DNA of 64,000 nt from Flavobacterium sp. MFBS3-15. Lineage in GTDB: Bacteria; Bacteroidota; Bacteroidia; Flavobacteriales; Flavobacteriaceae. A program made the position numbers and the translations under genes. Numbering within the stretch: the first letter of the stretch is position 1; every line of letters starts with the position of its first letter. Positions 1-8,085 of the stretch are shown here, in pieces. The notes beneath the pieces are model-generated. The model searched no databases. It had not been told where the DNA came from and was given only the letters and a program-made list of their open reading frames with translations. The stretch is from NCBI RefSeq assembly GCF_026107645.2, contig NZ_JAPCHV010000013.1:1-64000 (forward strand), given 5' to 3'.

Positions 1-320
1 ACCCTTGTGACGACCTTGAGCTGATACTGGACCTTGAAGGGGTGAGCCCGATCGATTACCCGAACTTCTTTACACCTAACGGCGACGGTTACCACGATTA
101 CTGGCAGCCCTTCGGGCTGAGCAACCAGCCTGCGGTGGTGTATATCTTCGACCGCTACGGCAAGCTGCTCAAGCAGATCAGCACCAGCAGCGAGTCCAAC
201 GGATGGGACGGCACCTACAACGGCAACCCGATGCCGGGAGACGACTACTGGTTTACCATAGAGTATATGGTAGGCGAACAGAAACGGGAGTTCAAAGGAC
301 ACTTCGCGCTCAAACGATAA
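1..320 (+). CDS. C-terminal end of a secreted protein with T9SS type B (CHU_C) sorting domain (5' partial)
   Basis: The reading frame is open from the first base of the window to the stop at 318-320, so the gene starts upstream. About 105 residues are visible. They carry the typical gliding-motility C-terminal (CHU_C) domain: a PNFFTPNGDGYHDYW motif, a VYIFDRYGKLL strand, a GWDGTYNG motif and a final FKGHFALKR strand. This domain is the Type IX secretion signal of large Bacteroidetes adhesins and surface proteins, which are exported across the outer membrane by the Por/Gld machinery. Nothing can be said about the passenger part. A strong terminator follows 22 bases after the stop. Confidence 0.9.
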   Translation, partial: PCDDLELILDLEGVSPIDYPNFFTPNGDGYHDYWQPFGLSNQPAVVYIFDRYGKLLKQISTSSESNGWDGTYNGNPMPGDDYWFTIEYMVGEQKREFKGHFALKR

Positions 321-342
321 GAAAAATGAATGCATAAAAAAA

Positions 343-374
343 GGGCTGTCTCAAAATGAGGCGGCCCTTTTTTT
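343..374 (+). terminator. Rho-independent terminator after the CHU_C gene
   Basis: A 10-bp stem (343-352 with 358-367, including G-U pairs) and a 5-base loop are followed by seven T. It lies just after the stop of the T9SS-sorted gene. Confidence 0.85.
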
Positions 375-474
375 ATGCAAGTTTAGCACCCCGGAAACAT
401 CCTGCCGGCCTTTCAAGTAAAACAACCTTTGGATTATTTTTTCCTCAGTTGCAATTAAAGGCCAAAAAATAAAA

Positions 475-482
475 TAAATTTG
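475..482 (+). promoter_or_regulatory. Bacteroidetes -7 box for the YCII/sigma operon
   Basis: TAAATTTG fits the TAnnTTTG -7 consensus of Bacteroidetes housekeeping promoters and lies 64 bases before the ATG at 547. A TTG at 449-451, 23 bases upstream, is the only -33 candidate and is weak. Confidence 0.45.
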
Positions 483-546
483 CCAGGGCATGTCCCCGTT
501 TTCAAATTCCGTTCGTCAATAAGGCATAACTTAAAAATATATCATC

Positions 547-903
547 ATGAAAGATTTCGTTTTAATTTTCAGGAACAGTGCCAATACTGATGCAAAGCCA
601 TCGCCGGAGCAAATGCAACAGGTGCTGACTAAGTGGATGGACTGGATGGCGGGCATTGCCGCACAGAACAAAATGACCGACAGAGGCAACCGCCTGTCGA
701 TGTCGGAAGGAAAGACCGTTGGCGCTGACAATGTGGTGACCGACGGCCCATATACCGAGCTTAAAGAATTCATAAACGGTTATATCATCGTAAAGACTGA
801 AACGATAGATGAAGCCGTTGAACTGGCCAAAGGCTGCCCGATATTGCAAATGGGCGGCAAGGTAGAGGTACGTGCCGTAGTGACACCTGATGACAACAGC
901 TAA
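547..903 (+). CDS. YCII-related (DGPF) domain protein
   Basis: This 118-residue protein has the ferredoxin-like YCII fold (YciI/DGPF family). The family signature appears as DGPYTELKEFINGYIIV in the middle, followed by AVELAKGCP and a final VEVRAV strand. The biochemical role of these small cytosolic proteins is not known; some YciI relatives have been linked to hydrolase activity. It overlaps the next gene by 14 bases. That next gene encodes an ECF sigma factor of the group (ECF42) whose conserved neighbours are DGPF proteins, so the two probably act together, with the YCII protein as a target or modulator. This is the family's normal length. Confidence 0.88.
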   Translation: MKDFVLIFRNSANTDAKPSPEQMQQVLTKWMDWMAGIAAQNKMTDRGNRLSMSEGKTVGADNVVTDGPYTELKEFINGYIIVKTETIDEAVELAKGCPILQMGGKVEVRAVVTPDDNS

Positions 904-2131
904 GCACAACCAGCTTTTACCACACCTGTTCCGGCAGGAGTTTGCCAAAATGACGGCTGTCTTTTGCCGTCATTTTGGCCTTTTGCATTTGGAAGCCGCC
1001 GAAGACATAGCAAGCGATACCTTTTTGAAAGCATCGGAATATTGGGCCGTTCATGGAATACCGGATAATCCTCAAGGGTGGTTGTATGCGGTTGCAAAAA
1101 ATAAAGCGAAGGACTACCTGAAACGCCGGAAAAATTATTCGGATAAAATCAGCAAGGAAGCAGGGCGAGAAAGCATACAGCAGGAGGATGCTTTCGAATT
1201 CAGCAGCAAAAGTATCTCCGACAGCCAGTTGGCAATGATTTTTGCCGTATGCAGCCCCGAAAACCCACCCGGTAGCCAGATTGCCCTTGCCTTGCAAATA
1301 TTATGCGGTTTCAGCGTCGGGGAAATAGCCGATGCCTTCCTTGCTAAGGCCGAAACCATTAAAAAGCGCCTCCTCCGCGGAAGGGAAAAGCTGCGTAACG
1401 AGAATTTCAGGCTAACAGGCCTGAGCCCTGAGGAGGTGGACAGCAGGATGGAAAGCGTTTTAAAAACCATTTACCTGTTATTCAACGAAGGTTATTTTTC
1501 GCGTTCCAACGACCAGGCTATCCGCAAAGAGCTATGTACCGAAGCCTTGCGCCTGGCCCTGCTGTTGACAGAAAACCCGCTTACCAACCGCCCGCAGGCC
1601 AATGCATTATTGGCGCTGCTTTGTTTCCAGAGCTCCCGCTTTGAGGCAAGGACAGATGGCAAAGGTGGAATGGTACTCTTTGAGGAGCAGGACATGGAGC
1701 TTTGGAATAAGGAACTCATAAAACAGGGCAACTACTATCTTGTAAATGCCTGTGTTGGAAATGAAGTGTCTAAATACCATCTCGAAGCCTGCATTGCCTA
1801 CTGGCATACCGTTAAGGGCACTACTAATAAGTGGGAACATATCCTTGGCCTGTACGACCAGTTACTGCTGGTCGACTATTCGCCTGTGGCTGCGCTGAAC
1901 CGCGTTTTTGCCTATGCGAAAGTACACGGGTACCACAAGGGCATCCACGAAACGGAAAAGCTTCACCTCAAAGACAGCAGCAGTTACCATTCGCTGCTTG
2001 GGCACCTATACAGCGAAAATGATGCTGCCAAAGCAGTTTGGCACTATAAAGCAGCGCTGAACCTTACACGGTCTAAGGCCGAAAAGGAAACCCTGCAAAA
2101 GGAAATAGGGAAACTTGGCGTGCAGGAATAA
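890..2131 (+). CDS. ECF RNA polymerase sigma factor, ECF42-like, with long C-terminal TPR-like extension
   Basis: The 413-residue product begins with sigma region 2 (about residues 10-80, with DIASDTFLKA and the PQGWLYAVAKNKAKDYLKRR stretch). Sigma region 4 follows at about 110-175 (ALALQILCGFSVGEIADAF, then ETIKKRLLRGREKLR). A helical extension of about 230 residues contains LLFNEGYF and repeated ALNR/YHSLLGHLY-type helices. This architecture and length match ECF42 sigma factors, which lack a classical anti-sigma factor and use the C-terminal TPR domain for control. The start at 890 overlaps the YCII gene by 14 bases, consistent with translational coupling. The predicted role is transcription of a small regulon that includes the YCII gene; the inducing signal is unknown. 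Confidence 0.87.
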   Translation: MTTAKHNQLLPHLFRQEFAKMTAVFCRHFGLLHLEAAEDIASDTFLKASEYWAVHGIPDNPQGWLYAVAKNKAKDYLKRRKNYSDKISKEAGRESIQQEDAFEFSSKSISDSQLAMIFAVCSPENPPGSQIALALQILCGFSVGEIADAFLAKAETIKKRLLRGREKLRNENFRLTGLSPEEVDSRMESVLKTIYLLFNEGYFSRSNDQAIRKELCTEALRLALLLTENPLTNRPQANALLALLCFQSSRFEARTDGKGGMVLFEEQDMELWNKELIKQGNYYLVNACVGNEVSKYHLEACIAYWHTVKGTTNKWEHILGLYDQLLLVDYSPVAALNRVFAYAKVHGYHKGIHETEKLHLKDSSSYHSLLGHLYSENDAAKAVWHYKAALNLTRSKAEKETLQKEIGKLGVQE

Positions 2132-2133
2132 AA

Positions 2134-2158
2134 AAAAGCCCTTGGGATTTGGGCTTTT
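2134..2158. terminator. Bidirectional terminator between sigma factor gene and tRNA-Ser
   Basis: An 8-bp A/T-flanked stem (2134-2141 with 2151-2158, core GCCC/GGGC) sits 3 bases after the sigma-factor stop and 5 bases beyond the 3' end of the convergent tRNA gene. It could serve both strands. Confidence 0.7.
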
Positions 2159-2162
2159 CTTG

Positions 2163-2250
2163 CAGAGAGGAAGGGATTCGAACCCTCGATGCCCTTTTGG
2201 AGCATACACACTTTCCAGGCGTGCGCCTTCGACCACTCGGCCACCTCTCT
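2163..2250 (-). tRNA. tRNA-Ser(GGA)
   Basis: Read on the minus strand, 88 bases form a class II tRNA. The acceptor stem AGAGAGG pairs with CCTCTCT, followed by discriminator G at 2163. The D arm carries GGCCGAGTGG, the anticodon loop is CTGGAAA with anticodon GGA at 2216-2214, there is a long variable arm, and the T arm has GGTTCGAATCC. The long variable arm and discriminator G are serine features. The 3' CCA is not encoded. Confidence 0.96.
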
Positions 2251-2300
2251 AAGTTATTGCGGGTGCAAAAATAGGATTTAAAACCAATATTAAAAAATTA

Positions 2301-3326
2301 TTACGATAATTCTCCGCGCAGCGACGATTCGAACTGCCTTTTGAATTCCGATGCCGTTACCTCCTGGCCCAGCAGGTACATCATTTTGGTGATGGCCGCC
2401 TCGGTGGTGATGTCGGCTCCCGATATGACGCCAATCTCCTTGAGCATGGTGCTGGTCTCATAGTGGCCCATGTTTACGCTGCCACCGCTGCACTGGGTTA
2501 CGTTTACAATCTGCACGCCATTCTGTATGGCTTTTTGCAGTATGGAGATGAAATATATGTCCGTTGGCGCGTTGCCGGAACCATAGGTTTCGAGCACCAC
2601 CCCCTTTAGCCCCGGAGTGTTGAGTATGGAGGAGAGCACCTGCTCGTTGATGCCCGGGAACATTTTTATGATGACTACATTGTCGTCAAAATCCTTGTGC
2701 ACCTGCAGTTGTTTTTCAGGCGCATTGGGCCACAGCAGTTCCCTGGTCACTTTGAGGTGTACGCCCGACTCCGCCAGTGCAGGGTAATTGGGCGACATGA
2801 AGGCATTGAAATGCTCTGCGCTGATCTTGGTGGTGCGGTTGCCGCGGTAGAGCTTGTATTCAAAATACAGGCATACCTCACGGATCACCGGTTCGCCGTT
2901 GCTCTTCAGCGAGGCTATCTGTATGGCGGTGATCAGGTTCTCCTTGGCATCGGTGCGCAGGTCGCCGATAGGGAGCTGAGACCCTGTAAATACTACCGGC
3001 TTGGCCACATTTTCGAGCATGAAGCTCAGCGCCGACGCCGAGTAGCTCATGGTGTCTGACCCATGAAGGATCACGAAACCGTCAAAATCATTATAATGTT
3101 CTTCGATAAGCGATGCCAGCCTGGCCCACTTATGGGTATTCATGTTGGAGGAATCGATGGGTTTGTCGAACGAAACAGCCTGTATGTCGCAGTCCAGCAG
3201 CTTGAGCTCGGGTATGCGCTCCAGCAGGTTGTTGAAATCGAAAACCCTGAGGGCCCCGGTTTCAAAGTCCTTTACCATGCCTATGGTCCCGCCTGTATAT
3301 ATGAGCAGTATGGACGGTTTAGACAT
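2301..3326 (-). CDS. ansA: Type I L-asparaginase
   Basis: This 341-residue cytosolic enzyme hydrolyses L-asparagine to aspartate and ammonia. The first asparaginase signature TGGTIGM is at residues 11-17 and the second, HGSDTMSYSASAL, at 88-100 (D91/T92). There is no signal peptide, which together with the length indicates the type I (cytoplasmic) enzyme rather than the periplasmic type II. Its ATG overlaps the end of the upstream acyltransferase gene by 8 bases, so the two are translationally coupled in a TatD, acyltransferase, asparaginase operon. The functional link between them is not obvious. Confidence 0.93.
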   Translation of the reverse strand: MSKPSILLIYTGGTIGMVKDFETGALRVFDFNNLLERIPELKLLDCDIQAVSFDKPIDSSNMNTHKWARLASLIEEHYNDFDGFVILHGSDTMSYSASALSFMLENVAKPVVFTGSQLPIGDLRTDAKENLITAIQIASLKSNGEPVIREVCLYFEYKLYRGNRTTKISAEHFNAFMSPNYPALAESGVHLKVTRELLWPNAPEKQLQVHKDFDDNVVIIKMFPGINEQVLSSILNTPGLKGVVLETYGSGNAPTDIYFISILQKAIQNGVQIVNVTQCSGGSVNMGHYETSTMLKEIGVISGADITTEAAITKMMYLLGQEVTASEFKRQFESSLRGELS

Positions 3327-4452
3327 TCTGGTACTTCATTTTATTGACTACCGGGTTAGCATACAGCGCCAGGAAGCCTTCGCGTACTATCTTGTTCTCA
3401 ATGTCTATGCGCATTTCAAGCCGCCTTTCAAACAGCTGCTTTTCTTTTTCGGTGTACTGCCCGGCAAACTGCGAAGTGTTGTGCAGCAGGTCGTAGGCTA
3501 TGTAGTTGGTAGGCCACAGCTTGTAGCTGTTTTGTATCGAGTCGTCTATCACCTGGGCCAGGGCCTGTATCTGCCTGTTCTGGTTGTCGTGCTCGCGGGC
3601 AATGGCATCCAGCTTGGCATCCAGTATTTCGCCCATGTGCAGGTGGATGCGCTTCTTCTGCCCCATGATGCCGCTGATGAGCGTCATGAAGTCCTCATTC
3701 TTTTCCTTGATGTACACTTCATCGTTCGCTTCGGCCATGAGCCTCGGCATTTTCAGCATGTCAGTAGGGTCGTATTCGTAGGAAATGGAAACCGGTACGA
3801 TCTTCGCCTTTTTGAAGTACTCCATCAGGTTCTCTTCGTCCGATGCCATGGCCAGCATCTTGAGTACGCCCTGCTGGGTAACGTCGTTACCGTCCTTGGT
3901 GCGGCCTTCGCGCTGGGCGATCCATACCGAGCGGTTTTCGCGGAACAGCATCTGGCCTATGTACTCCGACATCAGCTTGGAGCTTTGCAGCAGCTCGCGC
4001 GGCGGCAGGTTGCGCTGCACCAGGAAATTACGGTTGAGCCTCGAGAGCGCATGCAGGAACGACTTTTGCACCAGGTTGTCGCCAATGGCCGACGCGGTCA
4101 TGATAAGGCCGTGGTCGTACAGGCTGACATTGATGAGCGAGGTATCGAGTATGATGTCCCTGTGGTTGGATATGAAAAGGTATGGCGTGTGCTTGTCCAA
4201 TTTTTCAAAGCCCGAAGTAGTAAGCCCTTCGGAGCTTTTTTTGAGCACCATCTGTATGGCCTGGTAAATGAAATTGATCTGGAAATCCCTTTTTGAATGG
4301 GTTTTTTTCAGCTGCTCCATCCAAACAGCCTCTTCCGTATCGGGAAAGGTGAAGCTCATGAGCGCCTTCATCATAGGGTGGTTAGCTACGCTGCGTATGG
4401 CCTCGTTAACCTCAGTATCATAATAAGGCCTTATATGGTCAAATTTCGACAT
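3319..4452 (-). CDS. 1-acyl-sn-glycerol-3-phosphate acyltransferase family protein (PlsC/GPAT-like)
   Basis: This 377-residue protein has a glycerolipid acyltransferase core. Motif I is SNHRDIILD at about 95-103, where the histidine is followed by RD and a second aspartate sits at H+6 rather than the usual H+5. Motif II-like QREGRTKDGND lies further on, and a VPVSISYEYDPTD segment near residue 230 fits motif IV. The expected reaction is acyl transfer to a (lyso)phospholipid or related glycerol acceptor at the inner membrane. The exact acceptor cannot be told from sequence. No membrane span is obvious, so peripheral association is likely. It is longer than standard PlsC (about 240) and resembles a Bacteroidetes-specific subgroup. 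Second gene of the minus-strand operon. Confidence 0.82.
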   Translation of the reverse strand: MSKFDHIRPYYDTEVNEAIRSVANHPMMKALMSFTFPDTEEAVWMEQLKKTHSKRDFQINFIYQAIQMVLKKSSEGLTTSGFEKLDKHTPYLFISNHRDIILDTSLINVSLYDHGLIMTASAIGDNLVQKSFLHALSRLNRNFLVQRNLPPRELLQSSKLMSEYIGQMLFRENRSVWIAQREGRTKDGNDVTQQGVLKMLAMASDEENLMEYFKKAKIVPVSISYEYDPTDMLKMPRLMAEANDEVYIKEKNEDFMTLISGIMGQKKRIHLHMGEILDAKLDAIAREHDNQNRQIQALAQVIDDSIQNSYKLWPTNYIAYDLLHNTSQFAGQYTEKEKQLFERRLEMRIDIENKIVREGFLALYANPVVNKMKYQNV

Positions 4453-4520
4453 GTACTTCTTAAGGGTTAAAACAATTCACAAATGAACAAAAAAATTGGG
4501 AATTAAACCGAAATTCTTTG

Positions 4521-5294
4521 TTAAATACCATATACTTCTGCAGAATTTTGTGTAGTCGCCGTGGCAATTTCTTGCACGGTAACGCCATAAATGGAGGCCA
4601 GCTTTTCGGCTACCAATTTCACATAGGCACTTTCATTGCGCTTCCCGCGAAAGGGTACCGGCGCAAGGTAGGGCGCATCCGTTTCGAGCACGATGTGCTT
4701 CAGGGGAATATCTTTCAGGAACTGGTCGATCCTGCCATTTTTAAATGTAGCCACACCACCTATGCCCAGCTTCATGTTGTAGCCGATGGCTTTCTGCGCC
4801 TGTTCGAAATCGCCCGTAAAGCAATGGAAGATGCCATACAGCCCCTCCCCTTTTTCCGACTCCAGCACTTCAAACACCTCGTCGAAGGCATCACGGCAGT
4901 GGATGTTGATGGGCAGGCCGTATTTTTTGGCCAGCCGGATCTGGTGCTTAAAGGCATGCTGCTGTTCGGCAAGGCGGGTCTTGTCCCAATAGAGATCGAT
5001 GCCTATCTCGCCCACGGCATAAAATTTATGTGTGGCCAATTGCTCTTCGACATGGGCCAGTTCCTCCCGGTAATTGTCCTTTACATAGGTGGGGTGCAGC
5101 CCCATCATCAGGAAGATGTTGTCCGGGTACTGCTTTTCCAAATCGTACATCTGCTGCGTATAGCTGCTGTCGATGGAGGGCACAAAGAAGCGCGTCACCC
5201 CGGCATCGATGGCCCGATGTATCATGGCATCGCGATCCTGTCCAAATTCTTCGCTGTATAAATGGGTGTGGGTATCGGTAAGTATCATTGTCAA
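4521..5294 (-). CDS. TatD family metal-dependent hydrolase
   Basis: This 257-residue protein has the complete TatD amidohydrolase metal-site set. HTHLYSEEF lies near the N-terminus (HxH), GEIGIDLYWD in the middle, NIHCRDA, then FHCFTGDFEQA, and the final ETDAPYLAPVPFRGKRNE signature. TatD proteins are cytosolic magnesium-dependent 3'-5' exonucleases and repair or RNA-quality nucleases, although substrates vary between members. It is the first gene of the minus-strand operon that continues with the acyltransferase and asparaginase; the gap to the acyltransferase is 68 bases. The start could alternatively be the second methionine (MILTDTHTH), which would change the length by only two residues. 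Confidence 0.92.
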   Translation of the reverse strand: MTMILTDTHTHLYSEEFGQDRDAMIHRAIDAGVTRFFVPSIDSSYTQQMYDLEKQYPDNIFLMMGLHPTYVKDNYREELAHVEEQLATHKFYAVGEIGIDLYWDKTRLAEQQHAFKHQIRLAKKYGLPINIHCRDAFDEVFEVLESEKGEGLYGIFHCFTGDFEQAQKAIGYNMKLGIGGVATFKNGRIDQFLKDIPLKHIVLETDAPYLAPVPFRGKRNESAYVKLVAEKLASIYGVTVQEIATATTQNSAEVYGI

Positions 5295-5345
5295 ATGTTG
5301 AGGCGCTAAATTACGAACCTATTGCGGAACCACAAGTGGTTTTAA

Positions 5346-5497
5346 TTTTTACCACAAAGTCCACCATGTATTACACGGGGTTCACAAAGCTGTGTGCAGA
5401 AGCGCACAAAGCGAAGCGTTAGCCTTGTGTCCTTCCGCACTAACAGGCCTGGCTTGTGTCCTTTGTGAAAAATCGTTGTGCCCCTTGTGGTAAAAAA
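5346..5497. repeat. Palindromic intergenic repeat element (ACCACAAAG family), copy 1
   Basis: The stretch is bounded by TTTTTACCACAAAG on the left and CTTGTGGTAAAAAA on the right. It holds several internal CACAAAG and CTTTGTG/CTTGTG words in inverted orientation. A relative with the same ends lies at 54763-54937. It fills the gap between tatD and the protease gene and has no coding potential of its own. Confidence 0.75.
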
Positions 5498-5522
5498 ATA
5501 CAGCCCTTACTTTAACTTTTAC

Positions 5523-5530
5523 TATTTTTG
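5523..5530 (+). promoter_or_regulatory. Bacteroidetes -7 box (TATTTTTG) for the retropepsin-like gene
   Basis: A perfect TAnnTTTG match ends 4 bases before the ATG at 5535. The transcript would then start at or next to the start codon. No convincing -33 TTTG is visible because the repeat element ends there. Confidence 0.4.
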
Positions 5531-5534
5531 GCTT

Positions 5535-5972
5535 ATGGATAATTTATACGACACCCTCAAAAAAGCCGGGTACAAACGCGTCAAGTTTAAAATTTCGAAA
5601 ACCCAGCACCTGCTCATCAGGGCAAAGGTGAATGGCGTTGAGGGCAAATTCATACTCGACACCGGGGCCTCCAACAGCTGTGTCGATTTCCAGGGGATTG
5701 CGCACTTCAACCTTTCGGCCAATGATTCCGACACGAAAGCTGCGGGTGCGGGTGGCATCGGGATGCTTACGCAAACCTCTGTAAAGAACAAGCTGAAGCT
5801 GGGCCGCTGGTCGACCAAAAGCTTCGGCCTGGTGATATTCGACATGTCGCACGTCAACGAAGCATTACGCCAGTATAATGCCAAGCCGGTGCACGGGATC
5901 ATCGGAGCCGACATACTGATGAAAGGAAAGGCGATCATCGATTATTACAACAGCTGTTTTTATCTTAAATAA
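5535..5972 (+). CDS. Retropepsin-like aspartic protease family protein
   Basis: This 145-residue protein carries the single-lobe retropepsin signature FILDTGASNSCV (active-site DTGAS at residues 42-46). A later HGIIGADILMKGKAIIDY stretch is the typical second hydrophobic-GADIL element of clan AA proteases. It lacks a signal peptide and a partner lobe, so it would act as a dimer in the cytosol. Bacterial members are mostly uncharacterised and their substrates are unknown. The start is set at 5535 because the frame's upstream extension to 5478 runs into the repeat element and a -7 box. It stands alone between the repeat and a secreted-protein gene. Confidence 0.8.
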   Translation: MDNLYDTLKKAGYKRVKFKISKTQHLLIRAKVNGVEGKFILDTGASNSCVDFQGIAHFNLSANDSDTKAAGAGGIGMLTQTSVKNKLKLGRWSTKSFGLVIFDMSHVNEALRQYNAKPVHGIIGADILMKGKAIIDYYNSCFYLK

Positions 5973-5996
5973 TTAAGAAAGCGTAAGTTTATTTCT

Positions 5997-6004
5997 TACT
6001 TTTG
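5997..6004 (+). promoter_or_regulatory. Bacteroidetes -7 box (TACTTTTG)
   Basis: A perfect TAnnTTTG match lies 18 bases before the ATG of the choice-of-anchor L gene. The -33 element is not clear. Confidence 0.5.
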
Positions 6005-6022
6005 ACTAAAAACCAACCTCTT

Positions 6023-7939
6023 ATGAAAATAAAATTACCTTTCTTCGTTACCCTGCTGCCCTTGCTTGCCATAGCGCAAACGCCCATCACGACATCGGGC
6101 ACGCAGTATACCCCGCAACAGCTCGTAACCGATGTATTGCTTGAAGGTACGGGCATTACGGCTACGAACATCACGTCCTCTACAGGAACTAATTTTGGAA
6201 GCGTTAACGGGTTGGGCTATTTTGCCGCTACAGGTGACAGTTTCCCTTTAGAAAACGGCATAATACTGTCTACAGGTGATATTTCCCTTGCACCCGGCCC
6301 CAATGCCTCCGTACAAAGTGCCGGCGCGGGCAACTGGCAGGGCGATGCCGATGTGCTTGCCGTAATGCAGCAGGTAGGCACGGGAACGATAACTGCCATG
6401 AATGCTACAAAACTCGAATTTGATTTTACAGCGGTTTCCGGACAGATTGAAATTAATTATGTTTTCGCGGCAGAGGAATATGGGCTGTACCAATGCGGTT
6501 ATTCGGATGCCTTTACCATGCTGCTTACCGATATTTCAACAGGCGCATCGGAAAATATAGCTGTGATCCCGGGGACAGTACTTCCGGTAAACGTAATCAC
6601 TGTCCGCAACAACGCTTATAATAACCAATGCCCATCGATGAACCCGCAATATTTTGGTGAATATTCTGACCAGGGCAGTGCTCCTACGGCAACCAATTTT
6701 AACGGCCGTACCGTACAGATGACGGCCTACGCCAACCTGGTGCCCGGAAACAGCTACCACCTGAAATTTGCCATTGCCGACAGGAATGACACCGTATTTG
6801 ACTCGGCTTTATTTATCGAAAGCATCAATGTGTCGGGAGAAAACTATGTAACCTATGCGGGAACGCCCGATACGCAATATGCATGCGACAACAGCGGCCT
6901 TGGTTTCGCAACATTCAACCTGGCCGAAAATGACAGTGAAGTCCTGGATGGCCAAAATCCTGACGACTTTACCGTTGCCTATTTTGAAACCATGCTGGAT
7001 GCCGAAAATAACGCAAATGCGATAAATGACCCTGAAAGCTACGACAATATCGAGTTGTATACGCAAACCATCTATGCCAGGCTTTCCAGCAACCTGTACG
7101 AGTCGCATGCTGTGGTTTCTTTCCAAATTACAGCCGTTCCGCAGCCATTTGCAGGAGAAACGGAGCCCATTATTGTGCTGGGTAATATACCGGGCGCTAC
7201 GGCTTTTGTTAACCTGACAACCCAGGAAGCGGTTATCCTGGACGGCCAGGATCCGGAATCTTTTGAAATCACCTATTATACTTCCGAAATCAATGCAGCG
7301 TCCGGAGCTCCTTCGATATCCGCGCCCGAAGCCTATTTTACAGCTTCTGCAACGCTGTACTTCAGGCTGGAACACATCGGCGGCGGCTGCCATACGATTG
7401 GCGAAATAGAAGTGATAGTGCTCCCATCCGACTATGAAACACCTGCGCCGGATGGTGACGAAGAACAGCAATTTGAAAATGGCGATACCCTGGCCGACCT
7501 TGAAGTGGAGGGCGAAGAGGTGCAATGGTATGATAATGCCGGACAGGCGGGCCCACCCAACACCACCGATACCGACACTCCCCTGCCCCTTAGCACTGTG
7601 CTCGTTGACGGCACCACCTATTATGCTTCGCAAACCGTTTATGGAATCGAGAGCGTGCAGCGCCTTGCTGTAACGGCTCATGTTACCTTGGGTACAGATG
7701 AAAGTACGTTCAGCGGCTTTACATCCTTCCCGAACCCGGTTACCGATGTGCTCCACATAACCAATGCCACCAGCCTGGAGTCGGCCACCATCCATAACCT
7801 GATGGGGCAACAGGTAATGAGTGCGGAGATCAACACTGCGTCGGCTCATCTGGACCTGTCCGGCCTTGCCAAAGGAATGTACTTCGTTACCCTGCGGAGC
7901 AATGGCGCAGAAAAGACCATCAGGATCATTAAGGAGTAA
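6023..7939 (+). CDS. Secreted choice-of-anchor L domain protein with T9SS type A sorting domain
   Basis: The 638-residue product starts with a Sec signal peptide (MKIKLPFFVTLLPLLAIAQ, cleavage after about residue 19). A choice-of-anchor L domain of about 250 residues follows (LLEGTGITATNITSSTGTN, then ILSTGDISLAPGPN, NYVFAAEEYG and FAIADRNDTVFDSALFIES). Two similar regions with NPDDFTVAYFETMLDAENNA and DPESFEITYYTSEINAASGA motifs form tandem Ig-like repeats. The last 75 residues (FPNPVTDVLHI to KGMYFVTL and TIRIIKE) are the T9SS type A sorting signal. The protein is therefore exported by the Por system and attached to or released from the cell surface. Its ligand is unknown. The ATG at 6023 is preferred over an in-frame TTG at 6002 because only it begins a signal peptide. 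Confidence 0.88.
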   Translation: MKIKLPFFVTLLPLLAIAQTPITTSGTQYTPQQLVTDVLLEGTGITATNITSSTGTNFGSVNGLGYFAATGDSFPLENGIILSTGDISLAPGPNASVQSAGAGNWQGDADVLAVMQQVGTGTITAMNATKLEFDFTAVSGQIEINYVFAAEEYGLYQCGYSDAFTMLLTDISTGASENIAVIPGTVLPVNVITVRNNAYNNQCPSMNPQYFGEYSDQGSAPTATNFNGRTVQMTAYANLVPGNSYHLKFAIADRNDTVFDSALFIESINVSGENYVTYAGTPDTQYACDNSGLGFATFNLAENDSEVLDGQNPDDFTVAYFETMLDAENNANAINDPESYDNIELYTQTIYARLSSNLYESHAVVSFQITAVPQPFAGETEPIIVLGNIPGATAFVNLTTQEAVILDGQDPESFEITYYTSEINAASGAPSISAPEAYFTASATLYFRLEHIGGGCHTIGEIEVIVLPSDYETPAPDGDEEQQFENGDTLADLEVEGEEVQWYDNAGQAGPPNTTDTDTPLPLSTVLVDGTTYYASQTVYGIESVQRLAVTAHVTLGTDESTFSGFTSFPNPVTDVLHITNATSLESATIHNLMGQQVMSAEINTASAHLDLSGLAKGMYFVTLRSNGAEKTIRIIKE

Positions 7940-7961
7940 AACACTCATTTCATTACATACA

Positions 7962-7996
7962 ACAAAGGCTTCCCGAAACGGAAGCCTTTGTTTATT
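7962..7996 (+). terminator. Terminator after the choice-of-anchor L gene
   Basis: A perfect 12-bp stem (7962-7973 with 7980-7991) with a 6-base loop is followed by a short T-rich tail, 23 bases after the stop. Confidence 0.8.
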
Positions 7997-8085
7997 AAAT
8001 ACGCGGGGAAAAGTAGGGTTTTCGACATATTGTTTGTTTACAAGACGGCGATAGCGCCACATACCTAACTAAACAAATCAATACC

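Noticed and set aside
3142..4296. A long plus-strand open frame (384 residues) opposite the acyltransferase gene
   Set aside because: It lies wholly antisense to genes with clear family motifs, has no start context or domain, and its composition is that of a shadow frame.
6809..8062. A 417-residue minus-strand open frame opposite the choice-of-anchor L gene
   Set aside because: The plus strand encodes a convincing signal peptide and T9SS domain; the minus frame has no motif.
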